Shown here piece after piece: positions 1 to 10,524 of a stretch of DNA of 64,000 bases. The stretch's first letter is position 1. Each line of letters begins with the position of its first letter. Both the position numbers and the translations under genes were made by a program. The notes beneath the pieces are model-generated. The model did no database searches, was not told the DNA's origin, and saw only the letters and a list, made by a program, of their open reading frames with translations. The DNA is from Gaeumannomyces sp. JS-464 (Eukaryota; Ascomycota; Sordariomycetes; Magnaporthales; Magnaporthaceae): assembly GCA_002197995.1 (NCBI GenBank), contig NGZR01000003.1, positions 682,001 through 746,000 on the forward strand, given 5' to 3'.

Positions 1-1443
1 GCTTACGGTGGCCATACAAGAAAAGCAAGCAGCCGCTAAAGCATTTACGGCGTGGCTTTGCACCCTCCCACCCACCGACGTTATAATATATAGCGACGGG
101 TCCAAAGCAGAAACGGAGCAGTTGGATACGGCTGGGTAATATACCAAGCCGGCCAACGCAAACTTTCCGGGCACGGCCGGCTGGCGCATCCCGCGGAAGT
201 ATTCGACGGCGAGGCGGAAGGGGCCCGGATGGGCCTCCGTAAAGCCGTTTGGAGCTTCCGCAATTGCACTTTCCACTTGTGCCTCGATAACACCTCGGCG
301 GCCAACGGCTGTTTAAGCACGGCCCCTGATAGTTCACAAAAGGTTTAAAAAATCCATTGCCTTATGGATAAACACCAGGTATACGTACGCTGGTCCCCGG
401 GCCATATGGGAATCCCCGGAAACGAAAAGGCAAACGCCGAAGCAAAGTTGGGATCGGCCCTGCCAATACCCCAACATTTTAAACCAACGGTGGCCGGAGT
501 AAAGGCTTTAGCCCGGAAAACGGCCCGGGACGCCCGGAACGCATGGTTTAAGGACAACTTTCCGGATCGGTATAAGGCTATAGGCCTCCCGCCGGCACCA
601 CAACATACGCCCGAAGCGTTGCAGCTGCACCGGAGGGTACTGCAACGGCTAATAGCCGCACGCACCGGTTACGGGATTTCGACTGGTACCACCGAAAGTT
701 CCAACACGCACGAAAACGATAACCCGTGCCGCTGCGGAAAAACAAATCCCCTTCCCACCCTTATTTTGCAGGTTGGCTAAAACGGCAGAAAATAAATGGC
801 CTATAGCGGACCCCTCCCCGGCTTCCGACAAGGCCCGGATATTGGAAACGGCTATTTTAAAAGCCTTTCCTTTTTGCTTCGTTCGCCGAAGCTACCAATT
901 ATTACACTATCGCTGGACGATAACAAAGGGCCTAAAAAGCCCGCATACATCCTTTTCCTTGTTCTCCTACACCTTTTACCTTTTTCCTTTGTACCACCAG
1001 GACTAACAGTAGGCTCGTTGGTCCCCCGCACCTCCGGCCGGGCCCTGGGGGTCCCGAGGACCTTCCAGCCTAAAACCCGGCCCCACCCCTTTACCGGCAT
1101 ACTCGCCGGCCGAACGCACTACTACCACCCGCAGCGCTTTACAACGCCCTGGCGTATATATATACGCCCTACCGCCGATTGCCCGCTCACTAACAAGGAG
1201 CGCTGGAACGCGGCCCGACCTTCGTGTGCCTTCGGGTTTAATTCTGCTAGCCGCCGGATAGCAACATGTAGCCTAATGTTTAGCTTAGGTAGCGCTAGCA
1301 CGTTATATGCCCCTTGGGAGGCAGGGACTGGTAGATCCCGACTTACTGACGTTAAATATACTCACTTACTCACTCCGGCTTTCAACTTACTTCGAATACC
1401 ATCTTTTTGCTTTTTTAATTTTTTTACCCTCGACTGCTTTAAC
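1..1443 (+). mobile_element. 3' end of a Tad-like non-LTR retrotransposon (LINE), GC-rich
   Basis: The segment holds the RNase H end of a LINE ORF2 followed by a long 3' tail without a convincing gene. It is GC-rich and not RIP-eroded, in sharp contrast to the DNA that starts at about 1444, where the sequence becomes recognisable as gypsy element G1. The junction is placed by comparing 1444 onward with the reverse complement of 12785 and below. The likely reading is a LINE inserted into, or abutting, the 5' half of G1, with the rest of the LINE and of G1 outside the window. No poly(A) tail is seen at the junction. Confidence 0.65.
2..780 (+). pseudogene. LINE ORF2 C-terminus: RNase H domain, frameshifted
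   Basis: Frame 2 from base 2 reads into IIYSDGSKAE, the first Asp-bearing strand of a retroelement RNase H. The frame breaks near 120 and resumes as AVGYGWVIYQAG with LCLDNTSAANG, then breaks again near 355 and resumes at 364 with VYVRWSPGHMGIPGNEKAN, the His-containing end of RNase H. A terminal NPCRCGK looks like the start of the C-terminal zinc motif of Tad-type LINEs, and the reading frame ends at 780 before that motif is complete. At least two frameshifts make it inactive. The order RNase H then Cys motif fits fungal Tad1/I-clade elements; the exact family cannot be named from sequence alone. Confidence 0.75.
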
Positions 1444-3699
1444 ATTAGCGATAAATTATACGAACGATAATAAAAAAAAAGATATGGTTTTAAAAGCGCG
1501 ATATAAAATAATAAAGCCAATTAAAAAAAGGCTAAATAGCAATTTATTACGGTTTATAAAACGCATTTAAGCTTTATAAACTTTAATGCGGGAGCCGCTT
1601 ATTAGTAATAAAAGCAGTAAAAAAATAAAAATAAAATTCGAAAAACGGGAAGTGTTTTAAATGCGGCTAAGCTGGCTATATAAAATTAATTGCTTTTAAC
1701 GAAATAATAACCGTTAAGTAATTAACTTTTAGCGAATATAAAAAGCCCGATATAAAAAGGATTATACTTCGGAGCGGTATATAATTGGACGTATTATTAC
1801 GACGAACTATGTATTATATATTAGTTTAATAAAAAGGTTACCGAATAGTATTTTTAAAAAGTTTAAAACATTTGCATATTTAAAATTATAAAGCTTAAAT
1901 ATAATAGCGAAGGATAATAGCGAATCGTTTCCGGGTTTAAAAATTCGAAGGAAAAAAACGATACCGCTTTTCGCGGAACTTAAAAAAAAGTAACGTTAAC
2001 GAGCGATACGAAGGAAAAAAAAGTTCGAAAAAAAGCTTTTAAGCTAAACACATCTTTTTCGAAAGTCGGAAAATTTTAACACCAACGTTAAAATGGACCG
2101 AAGTGGTTAAAATTTTAAAACGGCCGGTTTTTAAAAATAAGCAAAAGGCTTAAACGGCGAAACTTTCGTACTTATAGTTCGCGAAAAGCAAATAAGTTAA
2201 AAAAATTAATACGCTTTTACACTTTTCGATATTTCGGCGTATTTTTAAAACGTTAAGGTTTTAAAATATTTAAATGGCCCGTTATATTACGCTACTTTAG
2301 CGAACGAAAACGACGGTTAACTTTTATTATAATTTAACGATTAATAAAAAAGTTAAATATTAGTTATAAGTTTAACAACGTAAGCGAGCTAAAATAAGCT
2401 ACGCCGAAACCCGAGGATTACTTTAATATCGAAATGGAATACTTTAAACATTTATACCTATTTTAAACAAAATGTATTTACCGGAAATGCAAGTTTTATT
2501 TTATAACTTAAGCTTAAATACGATTTTTTTTACGAAAGTTAAAAAATAAGCTAAAAGTTAAGCCCCGTTTGGCATTTTAATTACTACGGTGGAAATTAAC
2601 CCGGATTAGCAAATTTACCGTAGTTTTTAAACTTAACGAACGGCATTTAATGCTATATGTTATTAAAGTGTTCGATTAAAAAAAGTGCGAAATTGTAACA
2701 TGTAAAAAGCATATAATATAAAAGCGGAAATTTAACATTAAAAGATCGCTTAAACGTACGTACCGTTTAACCGGATAAAAAAACAAACGTACGGTATTTA
2801 TTCTTTTTATTAAAAAATTAAAAAAACCACTTAAGCAAAAAGTATAAAATGGAAAACGAAAACCGATAAAAACTTTCGCAATAGTAAAATTAAATTAATT
2901 ATACGATTTATTAATATTCCAAATAAAATATTAAAGGAAAAAGGTTAAAATAATAATCGATTACGAAGTATAAAACGATTACGTATTGTTATAAACGGTT
3001 AAACGGTATGGAATTTTTACAAAATGGAAATATTAACCGTATTAATTAAAAACGGTCGAAAAAATACCTATTACTTATAATAAAAATGGATTAACCGAAA
3101 AACGTAATTAGTAATATTACGCACCCGAAATAAGGAAAACGTTATTATTATATTGGATAAGCTAAATATAAAAAAAAGAAATGTAATTTTCGGAATTTCT
3201 TAGCTTAGGAAAAATAACTTACGGATAAATTAAAATATCGGTTAAATTTAATAAAAAAAGTTACGAATAACCGAAACGGTTTATAAGTTATAAACTTTAA
3301 ACCGTAAATATAAAAAGCAATAAAAAAAGGTTATAACGGTAATAAAATTTGGTAATTCATTTTCGCATTTAATATTAACGAATATACGATTATTTAAAGT
3401 AAAAGCGATTAAAACGACCAAATTAATATTAAAAAACGGCTCGCGAATGTTTTAAAAAAAATATATAAATACGAAAAGTTGTTTAAAAAAACCTAAAAAC
3501 GGTGCTTTCCAAATATAACCGTTCGATTTGAAAATTAAATTTAAACTAAAAACATAATTTAAATACTAAAAGCTATATTAGCTTAGCTTTTAATAATAAA
3601 AAGTGCTAAAAAAATAACTAAAGGAAAATTTACAAAAGGGATATATTAAACTTTCCGATTTTTTAATAGGATACGAAATTTTTATGGAAAAGAAAAAAA

Positions 3700-4140
3700 A
3701 ACGGGACGGAACGAATATGCGTCGATTACCGCCCGCTAAACGAAATTACGATAAAAAATCGGTACTTTTTGCTTTTTATCGACAAATTGCGAAATAAGCT
3801 CGGCAAAGCTTAATATTTTACGGTTTTAAACTTACGAAAAACTTATAACTTATTACGGATTAAAAAGGGTTAAAAATAGCTTACGGCTTTTAAAATAAGG
3901 GTTAAATACTACGAATTTTTTGGTAATAACTTTTAGGTTTACTAACGTATTAACTACGTTTTAAAAGATAATTAATTATATATTACGCAAATATTTAACA
4001 TTTTCGTTTTTACGTATTTAACGTTTAATTTTTTCGAAAACGATGAAAAGCATAAGCAATACGTATATAGGGTGTTTTAAAAGTTGCTTAACGCGAAACT
4101 TTTTATTAAATTAAAAAAGTGCGAATGGTTTTTGCAAAAG
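3700..4140 (+). pseudogene. G1 reverse transcriptase remnant
   Basis: ICVDYRPLNEITIKNRY is readable near 3717-3770, a Ty3/gypsy reverse transcriptase signature, followed by LRNKLGKA and a TAA stop where the family has a further residue. Downstream the frame is broken in the region that should hold the YLDD catalytic box. The same stretch in the inverted copy G2 (10138-10524) is better preserved and confirms the identity. No activity is possible. The domain is part of element G1. Confidence 0.75.
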
Positions 4141-4639
4141 TTGCTTTTTTAAAGTTTGTAATTATATTTGGATAAGTTTATATAAACTTTAAAAAAGTTA
4201 AAAAAGTTTAAAAATGGCTTATATTTAAAAACGTTACGGAAATACGAAAGTTTTTAAGGTTTTTAAACTTTTATAAACGGTTTATTTATAATTATAACAA
4301 AATCGTTATACCATTTACAAACCTTATTAAAAATAACTACTAGTTTTATTAGGAAAGGTAAAAATAAAAAGCTTTTAAGCAATTGCGGAACGCCGTGTTA
4401 AAAAAACCAATGTTAGTATTTTTAAACTTAAAAAAACCTTTTAAAGTTAAAACCAATGCGTCGAATTACGCAATCGGCGGTTAACTCGAATAGCGGGACG
4501 ATTAAAAACGGTTATACCTTTATGCGTTTTTTTTCGCAAAGTTAAACGGATTTAAATTAAACTATTAAATTTACAATAAAAAACTTTTGGTAATAATTTA
4601 AGCATTCGAAAAGTGGCGACCGTATTTTTATAAAGCGAA

Positions 4640-5115
4640 TGTTACAATTAAAAGTTTGCTCCTAAAGTAAAGCACTTCGGGGTGGTAAAAACAGTATCGC
4701 TGGTATTAGTGGATAAAAGGACACGTAACTTAAAAAGACAATCTAATTGCTTGCTTTAAAGGGATGCCTGGGAGTTAACTTAGGTTAACTAATGCCGAAG
4801 CTTTAATTAAAGCTACCTAAAACAGCAAAAAATCCATCCTTTATATATACGCTGCCTTTTACCTTACGTTGGGTTAAATTTGTGGATTTGTAGTTTCGCT
4901 AATACAAATCCAAAAATCCTTTTAGCTTTGTAAATTTATAATTTCGCTAACACAAATTTAAAAATCCTTTTGGTTTTATAAATTTATAGTTCTTTTAACA
5001 CAAATTTAAAAATCCAGCTAAAAATACGTAACTCCACGTATTCGGGTACGGGGTAAAAGTACCGCCTAAAACCTTTTCCGTTTGCCGCCCCGGGGCTTGC
5101 ATACTAGTCGTAATA
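4640..5115 (-). repeat. 3' LTR of G2
   Basis: It is 476 bp, begins TGTTACAATT and ends CGTAATA, a RIP form of CGTAACA, so the termini form the usual TG...CA inverted repeat. It matches 13536-14012 and, as the reverse complement, 26305-26780. Its central part contains about three tandem copies of a roughly 50-bp unit centred on TTCGCTAACACAAATTT (about 4875-5020). A TATATATACG element near 4850 sits just before these repeats. Confidence 0.9.
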
Positions 5116-5479
5116 TTAGGTTTCCCCTTTTAAGCTAAATCCTTTTAACCACGTTTTATTACCCCGCCTTTTATTAATGGTAAATACTTTCCTTTTTACC
5201 ATTTTTATCCCTTTTTTTGGTTTAATAAAATGTTTTGGTCGGGTACGAAAACGTTTTTTGCGAAAAAAACCTTTTAGCGCAAAAACCTGCTTATTTAAAT
5301 CGTTTTTTCCTTATTAAAATGCTTTTTTGCTTTTTTTATTACGAGGTTTTAAAGCGTAAAAAGTGCGAGGCCTTTTTTTTAAAAACTCCTTTTAATACGT
5401 GAAGTGCTTTAATTAAAACCGTACAAATTGCGATATTTTAAGTCCTTCGTTAAACAGCTTCGTTTTTCGGCTTTTAGTA

Positions 5480-5758
5480 CTAGCAAATAAAGCGGAAGTT
5501 AAAACGGTAAAGGAAAAACGTCGCGTTTTAAATAACGAACGTTATGCTTTGGATAATAAATTTAAGCGTTTGCGAAAACAAAAAAAAGTATGGTTTAAAA
5601 AGAAAATGCGTGCAATTCGTCGTAGTATTAACGTTATAAAGGAGTTAAAGCGTATCGAGTGGGAAAAGGCCGACCGGAAAGCTCGCCGGGCTTTTTTACA
5701 ACTTAAGCCATTTATAGCTCCTTTTTTTTTCCTTCGGTTGGCAAGCGTTCGAGGTTAA
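5480..5758 (+). pseudogene. Basic coiled-coil reading frame antisense to the G2 tail
   Basis: A frame of about 90 codons reads KEKRRVLNNERYALDNKFK, then FKRLRKQKKVWFKKKMRAIR and INVIKELKRIEWEKADRKAR, and ends with a stop at 5758. It is very rich in Lys/Arg and alternates charges like a coiled coil. It lies between the chromodomain and the 3' LTR and runs opposite to the element's own genes. A damaged copy lies in the same place in G1 (25640-25850, minus strand), so the region is an inherent part of this family. Similar tails occur on some fungal transposase-related and orphan proteins, but I cannot assign it; it might be a captured host fragment. Confidence 0.5.
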
Positions 5759-6119
5759 TTTTAACTTAAACCTGTTTGCCTTTTTTAATTAAGGTAATTG
5801 TAACTTTTTTTAACAATTTCCTTAGGTTTTATAGCGTATTAAGCGTGGTTTTAGTTTTCCTGCCGAGGTTTCGGGTTTAAATTCCGGCACGATTGTAAAA
5901 GTCGATAAGTTTTCGGGTTTACTTTAAAGCTTATCGAACTTTTTTTTTTTTTTTTTTTTTTTTTTACTAACCGTTCGGCGTAAACTTTTTTGCTTTATTT
6001 GGTTTTAGTAAGTGCTGCTTTTTTTTAACCTAATAGTAAAGCGGTATTATTTATAACACCCATTTTGTAAATCCCGAATTCGACTTCCGGTTAAGCCAAA
6101 AGGACCAGCGGTTTTTTTT

Positions 6120-6300
6120 TAAAAATAGCGGGTATTTCCAAAGAAAATCGTCGTTTCGCCGTTTTTTTGCTAACCTTTTTATAAGCGCTTTTACCGGTAT
6201 TTCGCTAAGGCTTTTTAGCAGTTTACAAAGTTAATTCCTTTTTTTTACGTGTTTTTTTCGTAGCCGTACCTTTTCCATTTAACCAAGTACTTTTTAAGCT
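6120..6300 (-). pseudogene. G2 chromodomain remnant
   Basis: The minus strand reads YLVKWKRYGYEKNT followed by a stop where the family has Trp, then NCxKALAKYR. This is the core of a retroelement chromodomain, which binds histone marks and directs integration of chromoviruses. The plus-strand counterpart in G1 lies near 15440-15560. The Trp-to-stop change is a G-to-A transition, consistent with RIP. Confidence 0.7.
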
Positions 6301-6562
6301 TATTCCTCGGCTTATAATTTAAAATCTTTTCGATTTCGTATTTTTATTCCGGGTTAACTTTTATTAACTCGTCGCTTTTAAAACCCGGTAACGCTAATTC
6401 GAATAGGGAAATATAAAAAACCGGGTAAGATTTTATAGTTAGCGGTAATCGGAATTTATAGTTTACGTTTAAACCCTTTTTTAATATTTTAAACGGTTTT
6501 AATTTTTTATGGTTTAACTTATCGCTCGGTCGTTTTATTTTAATATTTCGTCGAAAAAAGTA

Positions 6563-8421
6563 ACGTAATTTATTAGTAAGTGGGCTACATTAGTTAGTGG
6601 GCCACGACACGCGACCACGCGACACTTTTTTTTTCGCGACCAATTCCTCCGCCTATAACAATGTTAATGGGAAACGACGAAAGCCGGGTAATGCTTGCTT
6701 TTCGGGCTTTATAATCCAACCCAAAACTAAGCATACGGAAAGCTGCAAAAATTTACTCGGTCGCGAAAATAACTTTAACGCGTCGAAAGCGGGGCTTACC
6801 TGCTCGACGCGACACTATACCCGGATTACGAAAATTAACGGAATTCGAAAAGGAAGCGCTTATTAAGTACATATTCGAACTGGATTTTCGCGCATTCCCT
6901 CCTCGGTATTTTGGTATTAAAAATATAGCTAACCAATTGCTCGCCGAACGCGACGCGGGTACCGTTAGCAAGCGTTAAGTCGAAAGGTTCGTTAAACGCC
7001 GCCGGAGCTCGGCACGCGCTAAATTCGAAAGTACGATTACTAAAAGGCCAAATGCGAAAATCCCAAGCTCGTTTTTGCCTAATTTAACCTTATACGAAAT
7101 ACTATAGCCAAATATGGCATTTTAAATAACGACATTTACAATTTCGACGAAACCGGCTTTTTTTATAGGCATAATCGCCGCCGTTATAATTATTATAACA
7201 TCGAAAGGCCGTAGTAAAGCAAAGCTGGTTTAACTTAGCAACCGGGAATAAGTTACAATTATTTAAAGGGTTAACAATTGCGGTTAAGCAATCCCCCTTT
7301 TTATTATCGTTAAAAGGCAGTATTATTTGGCCAATTGGTATTCGGAAACCGACTTTCCACGCGATTGGGTTATTGCAACGAGTTTCAACGGGTGGATTAC
7401 GAACGAGCTCGGTTTAAAATGGATCCAGCATTTCGATAAACATATAGCATTGCGCGCAAGTGGCCTTTATCGTTTGTTAGTGCTAAACGGCCACGAAAGC
7501 TACCACTCGATGGATTTCGAGCTTTATTGCTAAAAACCTAACATTATTACGCTTTGCATACCTCCGTATTCGTTTTACTTCTTTTAACCGCTTAACGTTA
7601 AATGCTTTAACTCGTTAAAAAAAGCGTACGGTCGACAAATCGAAAACTTAATAAGGTTACACGTTAACTACGTAATTAAAGTCGAGTTTTTTTCGGCGTT
7701 TAAAACGGCATTTTTTGCTTTTATAACCGAAAGAAATTCGGAAAAGCTTTCGAAAAGCTGGCCTTATTCCATTCGATCCGGATTCGGTTTTGGAAAAGCT
7801 GGATGTAAGGTTACGAATTTTAACTCCCTCGAAAAAGCTTTTAAGCAACGCCGAATTTTGGACTTTTAAAACGCCCTAAACAGTTAGGGACGCAACTTCG
7901 CAATCCGAATATATTAAAGCTCGGATTTCCAATTACCGGAGCAGTTTTCCGTTACCTATGCTATCGGCTGTAAATTAATTAACGAAAAGGGCTAAGGCAA
8001 TTATGCATCGGGTTAACCTTTTGGAGGAAAAGTGCTCCAAGTTACGAAAAGCGAACGAGGCGTTAAGCAAACGCCGGAGGGTTAAAAAAACACGTGTCCG
8101 ATAAAAAGGGTTACATATTGTTAAAAAGGTACGAAATGCTTTAAACCAAAAAAAGCTAAATGGATAACTACAGTAAAAAATGCGCGATTATGGGGGTTAA
8201 GGAAAAAGGGCGACGACAATTCGTCGGCGATGTGGCACTTGCGGTAAAACCGAATACAATGCGCGCATTTGCTAAAAGGAAGTAAAAACGTTCGATGTAT
8301 ACAGTTCCGAGTAGTTTAAATGGATTTCTGGCGTTGTTAAGTTGGCATACGCGTCGATTAATTAAAGGTTGGGGTATTATGGCTTACTAACTAATATGGC
8401 CCACTTATTAATAAACCACGT
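6563..8421 (+). mobile_element. Pogo/Fot1-type DNA transposon 1, inserted in G2, TA duplication
   Basis: Terminal inverted repeats start ACGTAATTTATTAGTAAGTG on the left and, as reverse complement, ACGTGGTTTATTAATAAGTG on the right. They continue with GGGC(C/T)A(C/T)ATTAGTTAGT. TA dinucleotides flank the ends at 6561-6562 and 8422-8423. Comparing with the uninterrupted copy in G1 near 15170-15190 gives one TA at the empty site, which fixes the borders. The element is 1859 bp and encodes one degraded transposase on the plus strand. Confidence 0.88.
6660..8314 (+). pseudogene. Pogo/Fot1-type DDE transposase, RIP-inactivated
   Basis: An N-terminal helix-turn-helix part (SIRKAAKIY, RRKRGLPARRD) is followed by a CENP-B-like region and the DDE core. 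The stretch at 7327-7533 is the best preserved: NWYSETDFPRDWVIATSFNG, HFDKHIALRASGLYRLLVLN and GHESYHSMDFELYC, the part around the second catalytic Asp. C-terminal LRKANEALSKRRRVKKTRVR and a CxxC zinc knuckle follow. In the knuckle, CGTCGKTEYNARIC ends at about 8277, where Glu and Tyr replace the expected Gly and His, and a stop follows. Stops throughout are C-to-T or G-to-A type. The protein would have been about 530-550 residues. Confidence 0.82.
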
Positions 8422-9881
8422 TAAACGTTATTCCTTTTTTTAAAAGTCGGTTTTTTAACCCTTTTTTTATTTGTTTAAGTAGTTATGCGGTGTTGCAGTT
8501 TTTTTAACTTTGTTTAAAAGTGTTTATGCAGTTTAATAAGTTTCGTTATTTGTATTTCCGTTATTAAAGCATGTTTTCCTACTTTAAGTTCTTTATACGT
8601 TATAAACGTAAACCCGTAGTTCGCATAAAACGGTATAATTTTTATGCTTTTATAAACTAAGCTGTTATAAGCGAACTAAGTTATAAAAAGTAATTATACC
8701 TAATCGTTTTATTTATAATTAACGTAATAACGTAAATATTACTTTATAGTTTAATTTATTCGCTTTGTTTATTTATTTGTTTAAAAGTGGTAAGCCGTGG
8801 ATAAAAAGTGCTCCGCTTTTAGCTTATTCGTAAACCTTTTTTAAAACTTGCTTATAAATAGCTTGTTTTTATCCGTAATTAAGCGGTTCGGCGTGCCGTG
8901 TTCCGCTATTACGTGCTTAATAAAAACGTACGCTAGTTTTGTAACGTCGCTACTTTTTTTATACGGTAAAAATAAAGCGTATTTGGTAAACTTATTTATT
9001 ATTACTAATACGTTGTTATATTTTACCCCGGTTATCGGTTTTTTGGATTAGGGAAATTTAATAACGAAATTTATAGTAACTTTTTGCTATGCTTTATTCG
9101 GTGCTAGTAAAAGTTGCAATAACCCGTACGGTTTATATTTGTTAGCTTTGTTTTTAATATAACTTTCGCAATTTTTTATTGCGTTTTGTATTTCGGCTCG
9201 AATTTTTACGAACCCGTAATATTATTATAGCCGTTTTTACGGTTTTTTTACACTTTAATAGCCGTATGCCAGCTGGTTATAAATTTGTTAAATTTTTTTT
9301 AGGGTTTAAACTTTTCCTTATTAAACCGTTTTAACGAGCGTTTTTTATGCCGGGATTAAAAATCCGTTTGGTTTTTTCGCTAAAATTACTCGTGTTTTTT
9401 TAAATATTGCGACCTGGTAATCCGGTCGTCGGCTTAAGGCATCCGCCCGGCCGTTTTCCGACTTTTTCCGGTATTTAACCCGGATATTATAGTTTTGCAA
9501 AAACTCGTTTTAACGGATTTATCGCTTATTTAGGTTTTTGCTTATAATAAAGTGCGTTAGGTTTTTATAATTCGTATATACTATAATTTAATGCTTTGTT
9601 TTGTAAAAGTATAGCCGCTATTTTTTAAATGCTTAAATTATCGCTAAAAGCTTTTTATCGTGGATTTGGTAGTTTAATTTAAATCCATTTAGCTTTTGCG
9701 AAAAAAACGCGTAAAAGTGCAACCGTTTTTAGTCGTCCCGCTATTCGAGTTGGCCGCCGATCGCGTAATTTAACGCGTCGGTTTTAACTTTAAAAGGTTT
9801 TTTTAAGTTTGGAAATGTTAACATTAGTTTTTTTAAAACGGCGTTTCGTAATTGCTTAAAAGCTTTTTATTTTTACTTTCC

Positions 9882-10115
9882 TTAATAAAATTGGTGGTTA
9901 TTTTTAGTAAAATTCGTAAATAGTATGGCGATTTTATTATAACTATGGATAAACCGTTTATAAAAGTTTAAAAACCTTAAAAACCCTTGTATTTCCGTAA
10001 CGTTTTTAAATATAAGCCATTTTTTAACTTTTTTAACTTTTTTAAGGTTTATGCAAACCTGTCCAAGTATAATTATAAACTTTAAAAAGCGACTTTTTGC
10101 AAATGCCATTTGCAT
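9882..10115 (-). pseudogene. G2 RNase H-proximal pol fragment
   Basis: This frame reads VTEIQGFLRFLNFYKRFIH and IATKN-like residues, the connection between reverse transcriptase and RNase H of Ty3/gypsy elements, where the family has FLGFANFYRRFI. It is separated from the catalytic part upstream by a stop between 10115 and 10138. It is part of G2. Confidence 0.75.
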
Positions 10116-10137
10116 TTTTCTAATTTAATAAAAAGTT

Positions 10138-10524
10138 TTACGTTAAATAATTTTTAAAGCATTTTATGCACGTGTTGTTTATATTTTCCATTGTTTTCGA
10201 AAAAATTAAAATATTATCCAAATATACGAGGATAAAAATGTCGAGGTATTCGCGCAATATATGGTTAATTATTTTTTGGAACGTGGTTAATGCGTTAGTA
10301 AGCCCGAAGGTTATTATTAAAAATTTATAGCATTTAAACTTTGTTTTAAAAGCCGTAAACCACTTTTGGCCCTTTTTAATCCGTATTAAGCTATAAGCTT
10401 TTCGTAGGTTTAAAACCGTAAAATATTGGGTTTTGCCGAGCTTATCGCGCAATTCGTCGATAAAAAGCAAAGGATATCGATTTTTTATTATAACCTTATT
10501 TAACGAGCGGTAATTAACGCACAT
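10138..10524 (-). pseudogene. G2 reverse transcriptase core, catalytic box YLDN
   Basis: A 128-codon open stretch reads MCVNYRSLNKVIIKNRYPLL, then FTVLNLRKAYSLIRI, TFGLTNALTTFQKIINHIL and VYLDNILIFSKT. The family has CVDYR, ALDLR and YLDD at these places. Asp to Asn in all three is a G-to-A change typical of RIP. The second Asp of YLDD is needed for catalysis, so the enzyme is dead even where the frame is open. Confidence 0.85.

Noticed and set aside
796..1470. Plus-strand frame of 224 codons
   Set aside because: It runs from the LINE tail across the junction into G1, has no domain and changes composition at 1443; treated as 3' tail of the LINE.
4875..5020. Possible CRISPR-like array
   Set aside because: Units are adjacent without unique spacers and lie inside an LTR of a eukaryotic retroelement.
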